A stretch of DNA of 32,927 bases from Mesaphorura yosii (lineage: Eukaryota > Arthropoda > Collembola > Poduromorpha > Tullbergiidae). The notes under the pieces were generated by a model. The model had not been told where the DNA came from and did no database searches. It saw only the letters and a program-made list of their open reading frames with translations. Each line of letters starts with the position of its first letter. The stretch's first letter is position 1. The position numbers and the translations under genes are program-made. Shown here one piece after another: positions 10,230 to 20,300 of this stretch. The stretch spans positions 1-32,927 of the forward strand of contig WIXG01000608.1 in NCBI GenBank assembly GCA_009869945.1. The letters run 5' to 3'.

Positions 10230-10950
10230 TTCGTCAAGGCAAAATATTTATGAACCAAAAGTCATCAACCTCTATAACGGAGCCTTATGGTAAACTACGT
10301 TTACGGGAAACGATATAGCTATTGCTGCACAACTTTTATCATCATAAATGAACTTGAACTGTGTAGCTTTGACTTTTTGAGGAAGGTTTCGCGAGGGGTC
10401 ATTCAGGTTAGGTATTGCAGAAAAACGCTGTGTATTCGGCTATGGCTAGGGAGTTCACGTGTTAAACTTCCTAGTTACAAACCTGTGACTTTCTTGTCAC
10501 AGGGAACGCCCCTGGGAGACTCCAACGTCCCTGGGTAATAGGAACGCCTGTTGAGGACAGCGACATCCCTGGGAGACACCAGCACCTGTTGGGTTAGGTT
10601 CAGGTTTAGGTTAGGTTAGGTATAGGGAAAAGCGTAAAACAATTGGGTGGACTGTGGAGTTTCACATGTTAAGTGAAACTTGTCACTTGACGTCACTCTG
10701 TCACAATAAGACGCCCGGAACACGGAGAACACAGCGACACAGGGACACAGGGGTCTCAGGGACCGCACGTACATGGGGAACAGAGGAATCTAGGAATTTT
10801 GCTACCGGAAATTTGCTACCTGCAAGAACGCTACCGGATTTTTGATACCCGACAGGGTTGCTACCCGGTCGGTTTGCCTCCCCGGAAATTTTCTAACCGG
10901 TAAGTTTGTGATCCATTCAATTTGCTACCCGACAAATACGAAAGGCCAAA
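10230..10950. repeat. Repeat-rich intergenic block with TTAGG units, hairpins and degenerate repeats
   Basis: Three kinds of structure lie together. Perfect 8 bp hairpins occur at 10482-10503 (CCTGTGAC, 6 nt loop) and 10658-10680 (AGTTTCAC, 7 nt loop). A short run of TTAGG-type units lies at 10593-10625, flanked by GGGAGAC-type repeats (10515-10585). From 10797 to 10940 a degenerate unit like TTTGCTACCCGG recurs about seven times at 16-22 bp spacing. TTAGG is the arthropod telomere unit, but the run is far too short to be a telomere. No coding potential is seen. Confidence 0.55.
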
Positions 10951-11057
10951 AGAATGGTAAAGGGAGTGCAGCAACAGGCCTCAGATTATATAATGCAAAT
11001 TCGCATCAACCTTCTTGTCATTTGCAAGGCTTTTGTAATCAGAAAAGGGTTTATCTT

Positions 11058-11580
11058 TTATTTTTTGACTGGAGCGAATGAAAGCGAACCTTTTTGTGGA
11101 GTACAATCTCCTATCAAGATGGCCATGATTGCAGCAATGAGAAGAAATACGAAGGAGGCGGCATGGGTAATGGCGAGCGGCGCCTCCAACTCCGCCGACA
11201 TCTTCAGGATTGGGATGACTGTCGCTCCGAGTGTCTCATTGAGTTCATTCGTCTCATTCAAGATTGTCAGAGCACGACAGATTCTGACCGGTGCCTGTAG
11301 GCTCCTGTGACTCATCAGATGATGTGATGGCGAAGAAATGGCACAGCACTCGCGTTGTTGTCACGCGGTAAGAATAGCCTATGCCCACGTCAACAAAGAC
11401 CTCAAACGTGCAAGAAGCTGGGACTGCGACGCCAGTGGAAGGGTCAAATCTGGGTGGAAAGTGGCGCCACGGGTGAGAAACACGGCACAGACGCACTCAA
11501 CGAGAATGAAGGTGAGTCCGCGGAAGATGAGGCGCTTATCATTCGCTCATGGAACCTGGACACGGTCGGCGTTGGATGAG
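11058..11580 (-). other. Unidentified minus-strand coding-like segment, frames interrupted
   Basis: Successive minus-strand frames look protein-like but do not join. About 11545-11430 gives a hydrophobic stretch (GLTFILVECVCAVFLT). About 11460-11254 gives VDVGIGYSYRVTTTR with a stop at 11254. An ATG at 11315 opens 85 aa with two NET glycosylation sites and a TM-like segment (FVFLLIAAIMAILIG), ending at 11058. This could be a small membrane-protein gene with introns I cannot place, or a frameshifted relic. The plus-strand frames here are Arg-rich and look like shadows. Confidence 0.3.
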
Positions 11581-11599
11581 CAAGCCTGCAGATTCACAC

Positions 11600-12328
11600 T
11601 GGTGCTATGGAAGAGTCCGAAGTTTAGAAACTCCGGCACCCAAGCGCGTGCCACAAGTCAGCCCCAGGCCAGAACAAGCTGGCTGTCAGCGACGATCAGT
11701 GTCGCATGCAAGAACATGTGAATGTAATCCAGCGGGGATGCAGTTCTCATTGTTTACGGCCAGCCGACTCGAAGCAAGAACGCAGAATAGCTGACGTTGA
11801 CCCAAAAAGATACGTGGCCTTTAACTGCCGCTGCCTTTAACACAATATGAAAAAGTGAATCATACAAAAAGTGGCACATTGTCTAAATCAAACAACGAGG
11901 CTTCATGTTTCGCAAAAATTGCGAGTTGAAAATTTAAAAAAAAACACATGATAACCGTATGACTGAGCATTATGATTCTTGAAGTATTTGTGTACAAGCT
12001 AAATTAGTTTATAAAGTTATGTGGAAATCGCACCGTCATCCTCTTGATTGATGATGTGATTGAAATTCACAAATAAACGGTTATTCAGCTTTTAGGCTCT
12101 CCACAACGCGGTCCGCCTCCTCGTGACGTGATCGTGATGCTGATATTCCGATTACAATCTATCATGACCAAATACAGTGTAGTTGCCCATCTGGGCCAGA
12201 TCTGCCGTCTTCTGTGTTTGCGTTGACGCCGCCAAGCAACTGACGTGTGTAATAACTGTCAGTCGCAGTCGGTCAGTACTGCTGTTGTAGCAGACGACAA
12301 TCACTGATATCAAGTGCCAACAAAGTCC
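11600..12328. other. Intergenic region, no gene seen
   Basis: AT-rich in 11800-12080, with no open frame resembling a known family. The 3' part (12100-12328) is the presumed promoter and 5' UTR of the secreted-protein gene that starts at 12329. Confidence 0.4.
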
Positions 12329-12991
12329 ATGGACTACCCCACTCAGACGCGCACGCTTTGGGTCCTTGCGACCCTCCTCAGCATCAGTGCCCCCTTGACT
12401 GCAGCTGCTGCATTGGCCTCTGGCCTGGCGCCCAGGTCCCTGGCGTGGACAAATAGCTCGCGTCGTCATGGCCATATCGCAACGAGCAGCCCCGTCACTT
12501 GTCGCGAAGGTTCAGAGCTGCTGCTCGAAGACTTGCACCTCCTCAGCCAGCTTCTTGCAGGCGCGGGCCTGGATTTCGCCGCCGTGTCCTTCCTACTCAT
12601 CAAGTTCCTCACCGTCTTCGTGCTGACCCCGTCGCGGCTGTTCGTCGGTCTCCCGCGCCTCGTCTTGGAACTGGCCAACTTAGCCGGAATCCAGCTCCTG
12701 CCGGCCGACTCGCTCTACGAGCGCCTGCGTCCGTACCTGGGAATCCTATCCGAACTAGCTGAATTCCTGATCGTTGTGCCCGTCTCGGCCATCGCGGACT
12801 CGGCTCACTTCGTGGGCATTATTCTGGACTCGGCGGCAATTGCCCTTGACGCAGCCGTGACATATCCGCAGAAACTGCTCAAGAAGCTGCGGCTTTTGGG
12901 GGTGAAAGAGGCCATCGACGCTGGTTATGGGTGCGACAAGGTCACGCCGGCGGTGCTGGTGAATGCAGTGATAAATAAGGTTACATTGTAA
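12329..12991 (+). CDS. Secreted hydrophobic protein of unknown function
   Basis: A single exon of 220 aa starts at ATG 12329; the open frame extends five codons upstream only with a GTG. Residues 1-30 form a signal peptide (LWVLATLLSISAPLTAAAAL). The mature part is rich in Leu, Ala and Val, with several amphipathic or hydrophobic helices (LLIKFLTVFVL, LVLELANLAG, AEFLIVVPVSAIA) and very few cysteines (CREGSE near residue 58, GYGCDK near 206). Codon use is GC-rich and consistent, supporting a real gene. An AATAAA lies at 13026-13031, 35 bp after the stop. I do not recognise the family; an extracellular lipid-associated or membrane-interacting protein is a guess from composition only. Confidence 0.65.
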   Translation: MDYPTQTRTLWVLATLLSISAPLTAAAALASGLAPRSLAWTNSSRRHGHIATSSPVTCREGSELLLEDLHLLSQLLAGAGLDFAAVSFLLIKFLTVFVLTPSRLFVGLPRLVLELANLAGIQLLPADSLYERLRPYLGILSELAEFLIVVPVSAIADSAHFVGIILDSAAIALDAAVTYPQKLLKKLRLLGVKEAIDAGYGCDKVTPAVLVNAVINKVTL

Positions 12992-14025
12992 GCAATGTAT
13001 TGGTTATACGCTGACGCTTTTGTTCAATAAATCGGTGCAGTCCATTTGATCTCTTGACAATTAATTTCGACTGTTGTTTTGTCCACAGCCGACTCCGGCA
13101 AAAATAATCTCAACCAACAAAGGCTTGCCGTCCCCCTCCTTTATTACACACTAAAGGTCTTCCAACCTCCACTTTAAAAGAAAAGAAGATGGAATGGAAA
13201 AGTAAAACGCAGCTAAGGAAAGCAAAGGTTGATGCGTTTCGAATCGGATCCAACCTATCACCCACGCACGAGCCTTGTTCACCGGTTAAGTCGCCTGCAC
13301 AAAGTGAACTTGGGTGCGCCCGTTGCGCCACGTGCTCCTTGACATTCCTGTGAATCTGTGCGCACTCGTTATCAGTGATGTCCACCTCTGCAGTTTTCAA
13401 CGTATCCGCTTTGTGGGGTGTGTTCTGATCAATATCTCGGCGGGTTGTGTCACTCCAGCCGTAAATTGTGCACTTTTCTCTAATTGTGTACAAAATACTG
13501 AACAGAACGTGTACAAACGCGAATACGGCACATTGTTGAACTTATTGGGACTATCTTTGATGTTGGTAGCTGCAAGTGAAATTCTTTGAACAGCTTCGTT
13601 CAATTCTAAAAGTGTGAAGAGTTCAAGCAATGCAGTATCATTTATATTGTATCTTTCTTGTCCTTATGAATGGCACACCTCTTGATGCCCATGGATTGCT
13701 CCTTCCCTTCCTTCTCATTTCTGATGTTGTGATCTCCGACATAGACTCGTGAGGTAATTACCAGCTGTGATGACGATCGTCTCGGAAATGATCGAACCTT
13801 TATTAAAACCACAGAAAAGAATAAAAAGCCGCAAATTGATTGACTTTTGTCTTCATTGCGATGGCCTTCCTCGTTTCCTTACCACTGCCCCTTCATTGCT
13901 GTTTGGAAAGGAAATTGGTGTGGATCCGACATTTTCCCCGCAATCACTCGACCTTGCGGCCTGAAGGCATCAATTCTTCCGCTGGCGCACGCTATAAGTA
14001 TGACTGCCAACATCAAGCTGAATTC
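12992..14025. other. Intergenic region, no gene seen
   Basis: After the polyadenylation signal at 13026 no convincing gene is found on either strand. Small frames at 13110-13630 (both strands) have no family resemblance. Some of 13760-14025 might be the degraded N-terminal part of the E2 relic that follows, but I cannot align it. Confidence 0.35.
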
Positions 14026-14570
14026 ACTACAACCCGTTCTGAAGAAATCTCGAGTCTCTATATGGCGGTACCACGGCGGCTACAGAAACTGGAAGATTTC
14101 GTCGCGAACCCGGCTAACGGTATTTATTTAACGGATGACAACAATATCTTGCTGTTTCATGCTCTTATTGTTAGCCCGGCGGACACTTCATACGAAGGTC
14201 AGCTCAGCTGTGTTTCTTCGACTCCCGCGTTCAATTTACCTTTTTCTTCTTTTGGCAGGAGGATTCTTTTATTTGCTGTTCCAGTTTACGGAAGCGTACC
14301 CAGCGGAGCCTCCACTTGTCCAATTCTGACAACGGGAGAATTCGTTTCAATCCGAATCAGCACCCTGATGGGAACGTGGCTTTATCATTTCTGGAGGCAG
14401 AATGGTCCTCGACGCTGACGATCTGCACTATTCTTCTATCAATCCAGTCACTCCTGTGCAAGGACCCGTATGTCCACGATCACCAGCTCCACTTTATGGG
14501 CGGTCTCAATGAATTTATGACCCATGTTGACGGCTGCCCAGGGCAAACCATGCCAAAATTTTGCATTTAA
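14026..14570 (+). pseudogene. UBE2Z-like ubiquitin-conjugating (E2) relic without catalytic cysteine
   Basis: The segment to 14197 reads LFHALIVSPADTSYEG. It joins through a 61 bp phase-1 intron (GTCAGC...TTTGGCAG, 14198-14258) to GGFFYLLFQFTEAYPAEPP, the beta-sheet of an E2 core closest to the UBE2Z/USE1 type (HALI..P.DT.YEGGFF). After LVQF a stop occurs at 14327-14329, and the rest lies in another frame: RIRFNPNQHPDGNVALSFL, then LLSIQSLLCKDPY, matching UBE2Z's RFNPN...GKVCLS and SIQSL...PY. The active-site Cys position (V-C-L-S) is Ala. Frame break plus missing nucleophile indicate a pseudogene or catalytically dead remnant. An AATAAA persists at 14638-14643. Confidence 0.75.
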
Positions 14571-15043
14571 CCAGCAGCCGATTATCCGTCTACGACCGGC
14601 CCACTTTCAAAACATTTTTGAGGACTTTGTATTTGGTAATAAATATTTGCAACATTCACGCATAACACTTTGACGATCCTTGGCGCTGTGATAATTCGAA
14701 TGACCGAATACATGTATTCTTGAACATATAATAAACATGACACACGAAAATCCATCCAAGTTGAACCACTTGCCGTGTAGCGGGTGAGTGCGCTTTCATT
14801 TCGTTTCTCGTCATCCAGAAGCCAATGAATCCAAGTTATGAGTGACGAGAGTAGAGTGTATACAAAGTGAGATAACGTCCATCAGTCGATTGTCAACTTT
14901 GTCAACTGCTGACGACAAACGACAGAGATGGATGGCGGTTGCAGGTGCACGCAGCCACTTGCCACTTGAATTTTCCACATCTGCTCGACCTCTGACTTCT
15001 GTCCCAGTTCGTGTTCACAGTTGCATCTGGTCTTCACTCCAAC

Positions 15044-16054
15044 ATGCTCACAAAACACTTTTTGCTCCTTCTTATTCCTTTCTATGGGGCGTTTCTGCGT
15101 TCCGCATCCACCCAACCACAGATTCTTCAAGCTGTGGAGTCTTCTGCTCGTCTTCCTTCGGCGCGTATCTTCGTTCCCGTTGTTGAGGATGGAGCTGACT
15201 CCATTTACTTGATAGGTGGTTATCATGTGTCCGAGATCATGCGGTTCTCCATCTCCAACGACAGTCTGGAGACCATCGGCTCTGTGCCTGGGCAACTGGC
15301 CGTGGGCGGAGTGACTCGTGTTGGCCCCTCGGATATTTTCTTCGGAGGAGGAATGCTGGGGCACAGTGTGGACACCTCTGACATCTGGAGAGTCCGCATT
15401 CATGAGGACGGACAGGGCGCCGACATGAGCGTCGTGGGTTCGTTGCCACGGCCTCACAGTTTTTCGTCTGCCGCGTGGGATGGAGAGGATGGAGTGTACG
15501 TGGCTGGAGGCTACGAGGCGGCGACCGCGACTCCTCTTTCTACCATCGTCCGCTACTCTCTGCGGAACCAAAGCACTGGCGGAGTGGCCGAGTTGCCCAC
15601 TCCACGCTACTCGACGGCCAGCGTTTGGGACGAGTCCAAGCGTCAACTGTTGCTCATCGGAGGCTCTGAAGGTAGCGCATCGGGTCCGTACTTGGACGAG
15701 ATTGTGACCTACGATCCGTGGAGTGGTTCCATCGCGATGTACCCTTCTCGGCTCCCACATGGCCTCATGTTTTCTTGCGCGGTGTGGACAGGGTCGGAAG
15801 TGTACTTGGTGGGCGGGTGGTCCGCGCTGGGGCGCGGAGCTCCTTCTCTTGTCCGTTTCAGCCCGAAGACGGGGACGCTAAGTGTGTTGGAGGTGGATGG
15901 ATTGCCTGGAGGTCTCAACGCAGTCGGATGTGCGTACGTGAGGAGGCTGCAGAGGCTGTACGTGTTTGGAGGTCGCATTGGAGTCGAAACGAACGGATCG
16001 CCGTCCCGAGATCAGATTCTGCACATTGACTTGACCGATGTAGGAAATCAATAG
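15044..16054 (+). CDS. Secreted kelch-repeat (beta-propeller) protein
   Basis: An uninterrupted exon of 336 aa starts at ATG 15044; the frame upstream has only GTG. Residues 1-22 form a signal peptide (FLLLLIPFYGAFLRS). Kelch-type blades follow, each with a double-glycine turn and a downstream aromatic: YLIGGYH, FFGGGML, YVAGGYE, LLIGGSE, YLVGGWS, YVFGGRI, about six repeats, as expected for a propeller. Most kelch proteins are cytoplasmic BTB adaptors. This one has no BTB or BACK region and carries a signal peptide, so it is probably extracellular. One Asn-linked site (NQST) is visible. Partner and function are unknown. It is intronless, unlike most neighbours. Confidence 0.85.
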   Translation: MLTKHFLLLLIPFYGAFLRSASTQPQILQAVESSARLPSARIFVPVVEDGADSIYLIGGYHVSEIMRFSISNDSLETIGSVPGQLAVGGVTRVGPSDIFFGGGMLGHSVDTSDIWRVRIHEDGQGADMSVVGSLPRPHSFSSAAWDGEDGVYVAGGYEAATATPLSTIVRYSLRNQSTGGVAELPTPRYSTASVWDESKRQLLLIGGSEGSASGPYLDEIVTYDPWSGSIAMYPSRLPHGLMFSCAVWTGSEVYLVGGWSALGRGAPSLVRFSPKTGTLSVLEVDGLPGGLNAVGCAYVRRLQRLYVFGGRIGVETNGSPSRDQILHIDLTDVGNQ

Positions 16055-16839
16055 CATTACAGCGCAAGCACATGCGTCCATTTCTCCATTCCCAGTCTCA
16101 TGAATTGTAATAATTAGCGAAGATTGTGATTTGATTCATCGATTCGAATTGTCGTCCAATCCTTCTTCTGTAAACTGTTATATTTGTAACTGTAATTCGG
16201 TACTTTGAAAATTGTGAGTAAAATGAAACAGAAAATGCTGTGCACAACTTTTGTTATCAGAGAGAAACTGAAAAGAAAAATTCGTGGGCAACTCGTCACG
16301 CTTCAACTAGAGCATGGAATGACCGTTGATGGAGTGAACTGAGAAGATTGCAAACTGATACGTGGAAGGATTCACAACTCGGCGGCTGTTTAGAGACTGA
16401 GAGACGTTGATTCATTGTGAATTTTATTTAGTTCGTGACTCATTTCGCTCACATAGGAAAGCACGCATCGTCTCGCTGTTTCTCATGCCTCGTCAGGGAG
16501 TTGAGTCATTCAGATTTCAGCTAAATAGCTAAGTCAATGCTTAACTTTGCTCAAATCGAGTCTTGATGCTTCCAGAGCTGAGGCGCTTAGTCATTGACGG
16601 ACCGGCGAGGACAGTTAGAGGCCACGACTCGAAATACGTTTGTCGTTTGGATAAACTGACTGATCTGTTTGTGTACTCGCGGGAGCTCATTTTCTTCCAT
16701 GTGTCGAGCCCTCGTCAGCATTCGTCTAACTGTTACCTCACAAATTGTTCCGGACTGACGTTGAGCGGCGATCGTTCAGTCAGGCCTCCAACTAGGGTGC
16801 AAGCTCAGCAATCAAAACTATCTGACCTTTCCCAGAAGA
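16055..16839. other. Intergenic region downstream of kelch gene
   Basis: AT-rich sequence with no recognised gene. A 139-codon open frame beginning near 16563 has no signal, domain or codon-bias support. Confidence 0.4.
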
Positions 16840-16977
16840 ATGAGGATCGTGGTGATTTTTGCCCTGGCGGCGCACTGCCATGGCATGGGAGTGTCATGGC
16901 AGTGCGTCCGGGCAGGACTCGACCGGAAGTCTCTACGCCAGCTGAACACTCACATGTCAATAAGTTCCACAGCTTAA
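16840..16977 (+). CDS. Possible small secreted peptide (45 aa)
   Basis: An ATG at 16840 opens a 45-residue frame starting MRIVVIFALAAHCHG, a short signal-peptide-like start, followed by a polar, basic stretch. An AATAAA is found at 17032-17037, about 55 bp after the stop, which is the expected distance for a polyadenylation signal. There is no family resemblance, and the hydrophobic core is short. It may be chance, or the last exon of something else. Confidence 0.25.
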   Translation: MRIVVIFALAAHCHGMGVSWQCVRAGLDRKSLRQLNTHMSISSTA

Positions 16978-17366
16978 ATTAGTAAATTAGTTTGAATCAT
17001 GGGCCACGTTCACTCTTGCATGCGCCGACTCAATAAACAAAATACAAATCCCGTGCGAGGGCAAGCTAAAATCCTGGGGTTTTATCACGCTTGATTTCGC
17101 TTCACTATCTTTACAACCTTCACCTTGGGTCGATTTGATCGAGCTCCGCAATACTGCATGAGTTGGTTGAGGTAGGTGTCAACAAGTGAAAAAAACAGCC
17201 TCTTATCAGCCTCGCCTCGGTCTCTGTGCCTTTGACCCGTAAAACGACCTGCCTCATTTACAACGCAAGTGCTTACACTGACAACAGAGTTTTTCATACT
17301 GCCAGCAACAATTCGCTGCAGACTTTCATGTGCGTCCAGTGCCAAGGTGTCTGGATCTCCTGTACC

Positions 17367-20300
17367 ATGACCTCTTTCGACTGGGTGTCCCGGCAGCTCG
17401 TCCATGTCTCTGTCCTGCCTTTGTTGTGCCTTTGTTTTGAGATTGTGGCACGTGAAGCCGCGAGCTCCTGCTCCATCGAGTACCCTGAGAACGCGGAGGT
17501 GGTGACCCTGCACCAGGTGCTGCCTGACTCCTACCTGATTTGTGAGATGCGGCTGTTCCAAGCGAGGACCTCTTCCGGGCAGGGTATTGCCCAGTGCGTC
17601 GCGTCAGCGGGGACCTTGGCTGCCGTGAAAGTGGAGCCCGTCTGGCGAGGGATCCATCGAGGAATTGAGTGCAACTCGAGCCACGTGATGCAGGTCCAGG
17701 TGGAGTACTTGCACACGAATGGTTCGTACGTCCGGAATGACACGTTCATTCAGTCTCGAGTGGACACCGACATGGAATCAAAGGATGGAGCGTCAAGATC
17801 AATGTACCAACTCGCAATACGCACGGAGACGTTCACGGAGGACTCGGCCCCAGTCAGGTACACCATACGAGGACGGGCTGCAGAAGGAGATGGTGCGCCA
17901 GGAGCCATCATTGCCCTGCTCATGTCATTTCGGAAGCCGCCTGTCTCTGACGAAGGTGGGTAGGCTCCCGGCAACGCTCAAGTATAATTAAGTGCATACA
18001 TAATTTGGAAATTCAGACCAACTCATTGGGATTTACACGCGGAACGGGCAGAACGAGTTCCTCGCCCTCGATGAGGTCGTGAGTGTGCCGTGTCTAGACA
18101 TTGGACAGGCCTACATTCCCCCCAACGTGTACCACGTCCTGGTCGAGGGTTACTCATGCCATGCTCTGAGGCTCCTCCCTCCCATCTTCCGCTACGACTT
18201 CTTGAGCGGCATTCATTTCAATATGTCTCGGCTCCTAAACTACTCCCGGGGTGGGAGCAGGTTTCTTTGCTGTGCGGGCCCGGATCCGCTGGGGGAAGGC
18301 GAAGGCTGCTCCCCAACGCCCCCGGAACTCTGCGTGGCATTCAGCATCAAGGACCCGCCAGATTTGGTCGTCATCCCCGACACACGGCCATCTGGCCACG
18401 CAGTCGACTTGCTTTCGACCCGAGAAGATGATCCGATTCAAGTGTATTTCGAGTGCAATTACAAGTCTCACATCTACTTGACAGTGAGCCACTACAAGGG
18501 TTCGCCCGTGAAGGGTGCCGGTCGTATTGGCGGCGACGGAGGATACAGCATTCCCTCCGCCCCCGCTTCTCATTCCACTACAAACTCAACCTCGACGTGG
18601 GACATTCGTCATCGCGCCTCCGCCGTGACGGCAGTCCGTGTGGGCGACTCCGTCTTCGGCCACTGCTCCACCTCCGACCAGGGCCTCCCGAGGGACCTTC
18701 ACGTCTGGTGGTACGTCGTGCGGGGTCAGAGCAAGGAGCAAGACTTAATGCAATTCACAAATGCATCAACTCTAGTTGTTGATTTTAGATGCTGAGCGCC
18801 AGAATTCAAACACAAGTTACTTGAGGGTTTCGCTGAAGTCGGCGAACCCCGTCCCCTCCGAGAAGGAAATCCCGGTCCGCGTTTTCAGGTGCGAGTCGGC
18901 GCACGCTGACTTGCGACTGCGGGTCGTCAGATGCGCCGACCCGCTCCACTGCAGTCTCCTGGAATGGTGCCTTGAGGTGGAGTCCGCCAAAGAGGTTCGT
19001 GGTTCCTGATGCACTCGCTCTAATTTGAGTTTCAAGCATTTGTGATCTTGTGATGCAGTGTGCGAGTTGGGACGAGGTCCGCTCGGGCCAAGAGTGCGCG
19101 ACCGTTGACGCCCGACGGGCTGCGCATTGTCTGGAGGTGGAGGTGCCGAGTTCCCCAGGACTCTTTCGCTGCACGGCGGGGGCGTACACGTTCACGCAAC
19201 TCCGGTGGCTAGGTCTGAGTGGAGCTCGAAGCTGTAAGTCCAAGTAGACCAGCGCAATTTCAATTCTGCAATCAACTTGCTTGCATTGCAGATGCGTACC
19301 GCGATGCCGACTTTTCGAATGCCACCCTGAAGGATGAGATTATTCAAATGGGAGGACCACCTGAAGACATTTTGTACACACACGCGACGTACAAGTTCAC
19401 ATGCCGAGTGGCCCGGTTTTGGTCCGGCGGCCGACTCCGCTTCTGGTTTGACTTTCAGGGAAATGAGAGCTTGCTGGAACCTGTGCGAGGTAAGAACAAG
19501 GTCAGGTGGAATTTTTAAATTTCCCTGCCACAGCCCTGCAATGGTTTTTCAGCCCTAGAGTCAGGATTTTACATCGCCGGAGAAGAAAACACGCACAATG
19601 AGTGGGTTGAGACCAAGATTCCTTCCCCCATCGTGGACCGCGTTATTTGCGCCGCGCCAAAGTCCGACACCGAAGACCGGTGGATTTCCACTGGTCTGGC
19701 CGTGCGAGTCGTTCAGTCGGCCCGACCCCGCATCCTGAACGACGCGAACGAGACTGCGCTCGCGTTCGCTAAGGATGCGGGCTCCGCAATCGTGTGTGAG
19801 TGCAGCGGACAGCCACCGCCAAGCATGAAGTGGGTTACCGTCGACAGCGTGGGGCAGGAGACAGAAATTACGCCGGACCAGGAGGCGGATGTGCATGTCG
19901 TTCAAGCTGGCCACAGGATAGCACTGACATTTCGGAGATTCACGGCGGAGCAGGCGCGCACGTACGTCTGTAGCGTGCTGAACGACCTCGGACAAGACTC
20001 GCGTGAGTTTGAAGTGTCGCTCTTGCCAGCAGAAAATACATCGGAGTGGGTAATTTTGGGCGGTGCTGCGGCGGGAGCAGTGCTGGTGCTGGTGGCCGGA
20101 GCGGCGCTGGCGTATCGTGTGCACTTCAGGGTAAGGAAGAAACAAAGCATTGTTTACCTCAGCAAGTGCGAATAATTGACATATTTTCGCATTCCGTTTC
20201 GGAGTCACAGCCTCGGCGCGTAGTGAGCGAGGTCATCATGAAGACATTCCGATTCGGTATTAGCACAGAAGACGGGGATGCAGAATTTGAGCACGTGTCT

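Noticed and set aside
10593..10625. Telomere
   Set aside because: Only a handful of imperfect TTAGG units inside gene-bearing sequence; interstitial at most.
13840..14418. One 192-codon open frame as an independent protein
   Set aside because: It reads through an intron of the E2-like relic; the homology jumps frame at the YEG/GGFF splice.
14882..15760. Minus-strand open frame of 292 codons
   Set aside because: Antisense shadow of the kelch gene; Arg/His-rich with no domain, whereas the plus strand gives a signal peptide and kelch blades.
17226..17366. Extension of the first kinase exon upstream of the ATG at 17367
   Set aside because: The open frame continues but without an ATG before 17367, and only 17367 places a hydrophobic signal peptide near the N-terminus.
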